Assembly (NCBI GenBank): GCA_910586305.1
Contig: CAJUGS010000025.1
Location: forward strand, 1 to 48,130
Direction of reading: 5' to 3'
Source: an uncultured Duncaniella sp.
GTDB lineage: Bacteria; Bacteroidota; Bacteroidia; Bacteroidales; Muribaculaceae
DNA length: 48,130 nucleotides
The translations under genes and the position numbers were made by a program. Below are positions 44,696 through 48,130 of this stretch, one piece after another. Position 1 is the first letter of the stretch, and the number at the start of each line of letters is the position of its first letter. The notes under the pieces were generated by a model. That model saw nothing but the letters and a program-made list of their open reading frames with translations, did not search any database and was not told the DNA's origin.

Positions 44696-46617
44696 GACAT
44701 CCAAAGTGAAGATGACGCATCTGACGGCATTCTCCAGTCACCACGTGGAGAGAGACATACCGAACCAACCTTTGGACCGTCCGGCAGACACGAACGTTTG
44801 AATTGCTGTTGGAAAAAACGCTTCATGAAAACCTTTAGCCACTTGTCGATTGTCTCATCCGGGTATTCATCAGGCGAAAAAGCGTGTCTGGCAAGAAAAC
44901 GAATTCTCTCCGTTGCAAAACCAAAACGCAACATATAATATAGGAAGAAATCATGCAATTCATAAGGTCCGACAAGATCTTCAGTCTTCTGGAGAATCGC
45001 ACCCTCTGACGACGCAGGAATAAGCTCCGGACTGATTGGAGTGTTGACAATGTCGAGGAGCAGACGCCTTATTTCAGAATCAACAGGCTCAAGCAATGCA
45101 AAATAGTTGACAAGATACCTCACCAACGTCTTAGGCACACCGGCATTGACACCATACATCGACATATGGTCGCCGTTATACGTCGCCCAACCGAGCGCGA
45201 GCTCCGAAAGATCACCTGTCCCGAGCACAATACCACCAAGCTTATTGGAGAGATCCATCAGTATCTGAGTGCGTTCGCGGGCCTGACTGTTTTCGTATGT
45301 CACATCATGCTTGTCGGGATTATGTCCGATATCCTTGAAATGTTGGGTAACTGCATCTGCGATTGGAATCTCCATGGCAGTCACACCTAACTCGTTCATA
45401 AGCCCTATGGCATTGCGATGGGTACGACCAGTGGTCCCGAAACCGGGCATTGTGACCCCTGTTATTCCGGCGCGAGGTATTCCTAATCGGTCAAAAGCCT
45501 TGACAGCAATTAGCAGCGCGAGTGTGGAATCAAGCCCTCCGGATATACCAACAACCAGCGAGCTACAGTGTATCGCCTCAAGACGCTTGGCAAGACCGGC
45601 AGCCTGGATATTGACTATTTCATCACATCTGCTCTCCATCATTTCAGACGAGGACGGTACAAATGGCAAAGGATTGACATAACGACGCAACGGTCTCTCT
45701 CCATCAAAGCCATTCTCATTTTCCACCGCACCGACCCTCCTCACATTCATCGCTGAATTATTGTCGGCGCAATCACTGAATGTAGTCCTGTGCAACCTGT
45801 CTCTACGAAGAGCCTCAATATCAATATCGGTAATCACGACATTGTCCGAGGGATCCCATCTGCGATTTGATGCAAGTATCGCACCGTCTTCTGCTATTAT
45901 AGCTTTCCCGTCAAACACGAGATCGGTCGATGACTCTCCCCACCCTGCTCCGGCATAGGCATAGGCACAAAGACACCTTGCTGACTGCTGGCGGATAAGA
46001 CTTAGAAGATAATCATACTTCCCTATCAAATCATCCGAGGCTGAAAGATTGAGGATTACCTCTGCACCCCCCATTGCAAGATGACACGACGGAGGAATCG
46101 GCACCCACAGATCTTCACATATCTCAATGCCGAACAACGCACCATGGCTTTCAAATACAGTATTTGCACTCATAGTGAAGCTCTCACCAAGGATATCAAT
46201 CCGCATCTCAGCCCCACGGTCTAGCGGCCTCCACCAGCGACGCTCGTAAAACTCATTATAATTTGGGACATAGGTTTTGGCCGTCAGACGCACATCCCCA
46301 TTACGGAATATTGCAGCGCAATTATACAACGAACCGCCGTGGCGCAATGGTAGACCCACAACAAAATGTCCCTTCATCCCCCTTGACAAGTCTCTAAGCC
46401 GGAATATAGCCCGTTCAGCCGCGTCAATAAGAGCTGAATTGTGAAACAAGTCGGCACAAGTATAGGCGGTAATGCTCATTTCGGGGAAGACTGTGAGCTC
46501 TACCTTCTCCTCCTCCATCTTATGAAGGGAGTGTATGATTCCTTCAAGATTGAAATCAACGTCGGCAGGACGTACGCTCGGAGCGCAGGCTGCGACGCGC
46601 AAAAATCCATGATTCAT
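44692..46617 (-). CDS. nadE: Glutamine-dependent NAD+ synthetase
   Basis: This enzyme amidates deamido-NAD+ to NAD+ using ammonia from glutamine. The 641-residue two-domain protein has an N-terminal nitrilase-type glutaminase. E46 region VFPEMSITAYTCADLF, K in AKTYVPNYNEFYERRWW and C in GIEICEDLWVPIP form the triad. The C-terminal synthetase domain contains the PP-loop VVGISGGLDSTLALLIAVKA and GTGDLSELALGWATYNGDHM. Ammonia tunnelling between domains is typical. The downstream symporter gene overlaps by 4 bases. Confidence 0.94.
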   Translation of the reverse strand: MNHGFLRVAACAPSVRPADVDFNLEGIIHSLHKMEEEKVELTVFPEMSITAYTCADLFHNSALIDAAERAIFRLRDLSRGMKGHFVVGLPLRHGGSLYNCAAIFRNGDVRLTAKTYVPNYNEFYERRWWRPLDRGAEMRIDILGESFTMSANTVFESHGALFGIEICEDLWVPIPPSCHLAMGGAEVILNLSASDDLIGKYDYLLSLIRQQSARCLCAYAYAGAGWGESSTDLVFDGKAIIAEDGAILASNRRWDPSDNVVITDIDIEALRRDRLHRTTFSDCADNNSAMNVRRVGAVENENGFDGERPLRRYVNPLPFVPSSSEMMESRCDEIVNIQAAGLAKRLEAIHCSSLVVGISGGLDSTLALLIAVKAFDRLGIPRAGITGVTMPGFGTTGRTHRNAIGLMNELGVTAMEIPIADAVTQHFKDIGHNPDKHDVTYENSQARERTQILMDLSNKLGGIVLGTGDLSELALGWATYNGDHMSMYGVNAGVPKTLVRYLVNYFALLEPVDSEIRRLLLDIVNTPISPELIPASSEGAILQKTEDLVGPYELHDFFLYYMLRFGFATERIRFLARHAFSPDEYPDETIDKWLKVFMKRFFQQQFKRSCLPDGPKVGSVCLSPRGDWRMPSDASSSLWMS

Positions 46618-46645
46618 AATAAATATATGTTATTTTATAACGCCA

Positions 46646-46653
46646 CGAAATTA
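46646..46653 (-). promoter_or_regulatory. Possible nadE -7 element
   Basis: TAATTTCG on the minus strand (one mismatch to TAnnTTTG), 28 bases upstream of the nadE ATG. The -33 box is poor (ATTG at a 22-base spacing). Confidence 0.35.
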
Positions 46654-46681
46654 GCAAAAAAAACCGATTTTCTTGCAATAA

Positions 46682-46713
46682 TTTGCCATTACAATTCTTT
46701 TTGTCTAATTTTG
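46682..46713 (+). promoter_or_regulatory. Promoter of the DUF6660-like/TonB receptor locus
   Basis: TTTG (46682-46685), 20 bases, TAATTTTG (46706-46713): exact consensus, 24 bases before the ATG at 46738. Confidence 0.75.
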
Positions 46714-46737
46714 CGCCGAAATTATAATCAAGCCACA

Positions 46738-47067
46738 ATGAAAATCCTCTCAATATTACTTGCCGTATGCATCTTTGCTCTTGCGACAATGCCTTGTTGT
46801 CTTGAGGATGACTGCATATGCTCTACCATGTCCGAGCTTTATGGGCTTGGAGATTGCGAAGACTGCGATGGAAACTGTTGTGGCGATGAATCATGCTGTT
46901 CACCATTCGTAAGCTGCAATACTTGCACAGGAACAACCATGGCAAAATCACTCGTGGTTCCAAAAGTCGCTTGCCTAAAAGTTCCCATAACATCGGTTTT
47001 CCACTATTGCAGCAATATTTCCATCAGCCCTGATGGATCGATATGGCAGCCACCTAAACACTGTTGA
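46738..47067 (+). CDS. Cys-rich DUF6660-like secreted protein
   Basis: This 109-residue protein starts MKILSILLAVCIFALATMPC, a signal peptide in the position expected for the DUF6660 family, and ends SIWQPPKHC, another family hallmark. The core (about 20-60) is unusually rich in Cys and acidic residues (CLEDDCICSTMSELYGLGDC then EDCDGNCCGDESCCSPFVSC). There are 16 Cys in total, which suggests metal binding. DUF6660 genes commonly sit directly upstream of TonB-dependent receptors in Bacteroidota, as here (110-base gap). Family function is unknown, and a metal-handling role is inference. The preferred start sits just after the promoter. Confidence 0.75.
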   Translation: MKILSILLAVCIFALATMPCCLEDDCICSTMSELYGLGDCEDCDGNCCGDESCCSPFVSCNTCTGTTMAKSLVVPKVACLKVPITSVFHYCSNISISPDGSIWQPPKHC

Positions 47068-47177
47068 CTTAGCGTTGATACTACAACGCTCTTCCCCTAA
47101 CTTATTTTTAATCATTATCACAACCCATAAGTTGGAACCGAACACGTCCCGACTTATACAATTATGTCAATACATTT

Positions 47178-48077
47178 ATGAGAGCCATAATTATATATGT
47201 GCTCATGGTCGTATTGTCAGTTCAATACGCCATAGCTCAAAACACATTCATAGCACAGATAAAAGACGAAAACAGCGGCGAAGCACTTATCGGAGTGTCC
47301 GTCTCCATTAACAAAACATCACTTGGAGCAGCCTCGGACACAGACGGACTGGTGAAAATCTCAGGAGTACCTGACGGAAAACACGAGGTAACCTTCCGTT
47401 ACCTCGGTTACGAAACTCTAACCAAACAGTTTGTATTTCCAATCTCCGAGACAGATATGCCGGTGGAGATAGAGCTGGAGCCTGACGACGAAATGCTTGA
47501 AGAGGTCGTTGTGGAGTCCACACGAGGCACACGCACCTTCAGCAATATCCCCACAAGAGTAGAGTTTATCTCAGGATGCGAACTTGACGAGAAGGGAAGT
47601 ATGAAGCCCGGAGACATTAGGATGCTGCTCAACGAGAGCACAGGTATTATCACACAGCAGACATCGGCAACATCCGGAAATGCCGCAATCCGAATCCAAG
47701 GTCTTGACGGCCGTTACACACAGATTCTTAAAGATGGATTTCCTGTCTTTGCCGGAGCTGCAAGTGGGCTGGGGCTTTTGCAGACCCCGCCTCTTGATCT
47801 CAAACAAGTTGAGATAATCAAAGGAGCATCCTCCACACTTTATGGCGGAGGCGCGATAGCCGGCCTTGTCAATCTCATCTCGAAAAAACCGTCTGAAAAA
47901 AGAGAACTCAGCTTCCACATCAACTTCACCACGGCAAAAGGCCTGGATATAAGCGGATTTTACGGGCAAAAATTCAAGAAAGTCGGAGCTACGGTATTTG
48001 CAGCCTATAACCATAATGGTCCATACGACCCCTCGGAGGTTGGCTTCACCGCAATTCCTAAGTTTAACCGCTTTGTT
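47178..48077 (+). pseudogene. TonB-dependent receptor, interrupted by an IS after about 300 residues
   Basis: The first ~300 residues of an outer-membrane receptor are present. A signal peptide (VLMVVLSVQYAIAQ) is followed by a CarboxypepD-regulatory-like domain (about 22-105; EALIGVSVSINKTSLGAASD, with DGKHEVTFRYLGYET). A TonB-box/plug region comes next (EEVVVESTRGTRTFSNIPTR, IRIQGLDGRYTQILKDGFPV, VEIIKGASSTLYGGGAIAG). The first barrel strands end at FTAIPKFNRFVL. The IS terminus begins at about 48078 and replaces the rest with RNCLNLIQ and a stop, so the barrel is lost in this genome or in this assembly path. The LQTPPLDLKQVEI phrase is typical of metal or cobalamin receptors, and the neighbour is a Cys-rich DUF6660-like protein. 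Confidence 0.88.
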
Positions 48078-48130
48078 CTTAGAAACTGTTTAAATTTGAT
48101 TCAATAAAATTTTTATGGCAGCCAAATCAA
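48078..48130 (+). mobile_element. Left end of an insertion sequence with the first codons of its transposase
   Basis: CTTAGAAACTGTTTAAA at 48078-48094 matches, inverted, the element end at bases 34-50. The TonB receptor frame stops being receptor-like at exactly this point. An ATG at 48115 opens MAAKS, which may be the transposase start but is too short to name a family. The element is cut by the window end. Confidence 0.65.

Noticed and set aside
46441..46737. Long in-frame extension upstream of the DUF6660-like gene
   Set aside because: It lies antisense to nadE and upstream of an exact promoter; the signal peptide begins at 46738.

Overview
The window looks like chromosomal DNA of a gut Bacteroidota, order Bacteroidales, most plausibly a Muribaculaceae-type genome. 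This rests on several signs. Many genes are preceded by the Bacteroidota promoter pair (TTTG, about 20 nt, TAnnTTTG) and lack clear Shine-Dalgarno sites. There is a PorQ-type type IX secretion gene, a DUF4286-ruvC pair, a succinate/propionate-type methylmalonyl-CoA mutase pair, and a TonB-dependent receptor with a DUF6660-like partner. The genus call is inference only.

Edges. Both ends of the window carry the terminus of what appears to be one insertion sequence family. Bases 1-50 are a terminal end, and about 48078-48130 is the opposite end followed by a possible transposase start. This looks like a contig bounded by IS copies. The right-hand copy interrupts a TonB-dependent receptor.

Accessory region (about 51-7768). 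A three-gene XRE regulator / ImmA-like peptidase / PIN-like nuclease operon is followed by about 0.9 kb of non-coding DNA. That DNA holds paired 10-bp repeats in inverted arrangement, a diverged 127-bp-period duplication, and the first ~26 codons of a tyrosine-type integrase. The integrase stub runs directly into the 3' side of a frameshifted, truncated DUF5724/DUF4132-like gene on the other strand. That pseudogene is the last member of a four-gene operon (DUF4261, TPR protein, a 147-aa protein with beta-grasp-like sequence features, DUF5724-like). I regard this operon as the most likely poorly described system in the window, although the copy here is broken.

Core region (about 8.1-46.6 kb). 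Housekeeping genes are tightly packed: folP-cdaA; gyrB; rnr, polyprenyl synthase, tatD, an SH3-NlpC/P60 hydrolase, DUF4286 and ruvC; a convergent glycosyltransferase; a TonB-C-domain protein; porQ-cmk-ispH-exonuclease-lipoprotein; thrC; a hypothetical gene, an acyltransferase and a nitrilase; rpmH (51 codons, minus strand); flavodoxin; ftsK, lolA, trxB, a GNAT, a PQQ-propeller lipoprotein and an alpha/beta hydrolase; mutA-mutB. On the minus strand a response regulator, histidine kinase and PiT-type phosphate transporter form a likely phosphate-responsive operon. Next come a tRNA cluster (two tRNA-Gly(GCC) and one tRNA-Leu(GAG)), a dicarboxylate/amino-acid symporter and glutamine-dependent NAD synthetase.

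Right edge. A Cys-rich DUF6660-like secreted protein and the IS-interrupted TonB receptor probably formed a metal or small-ligand uptake locus.
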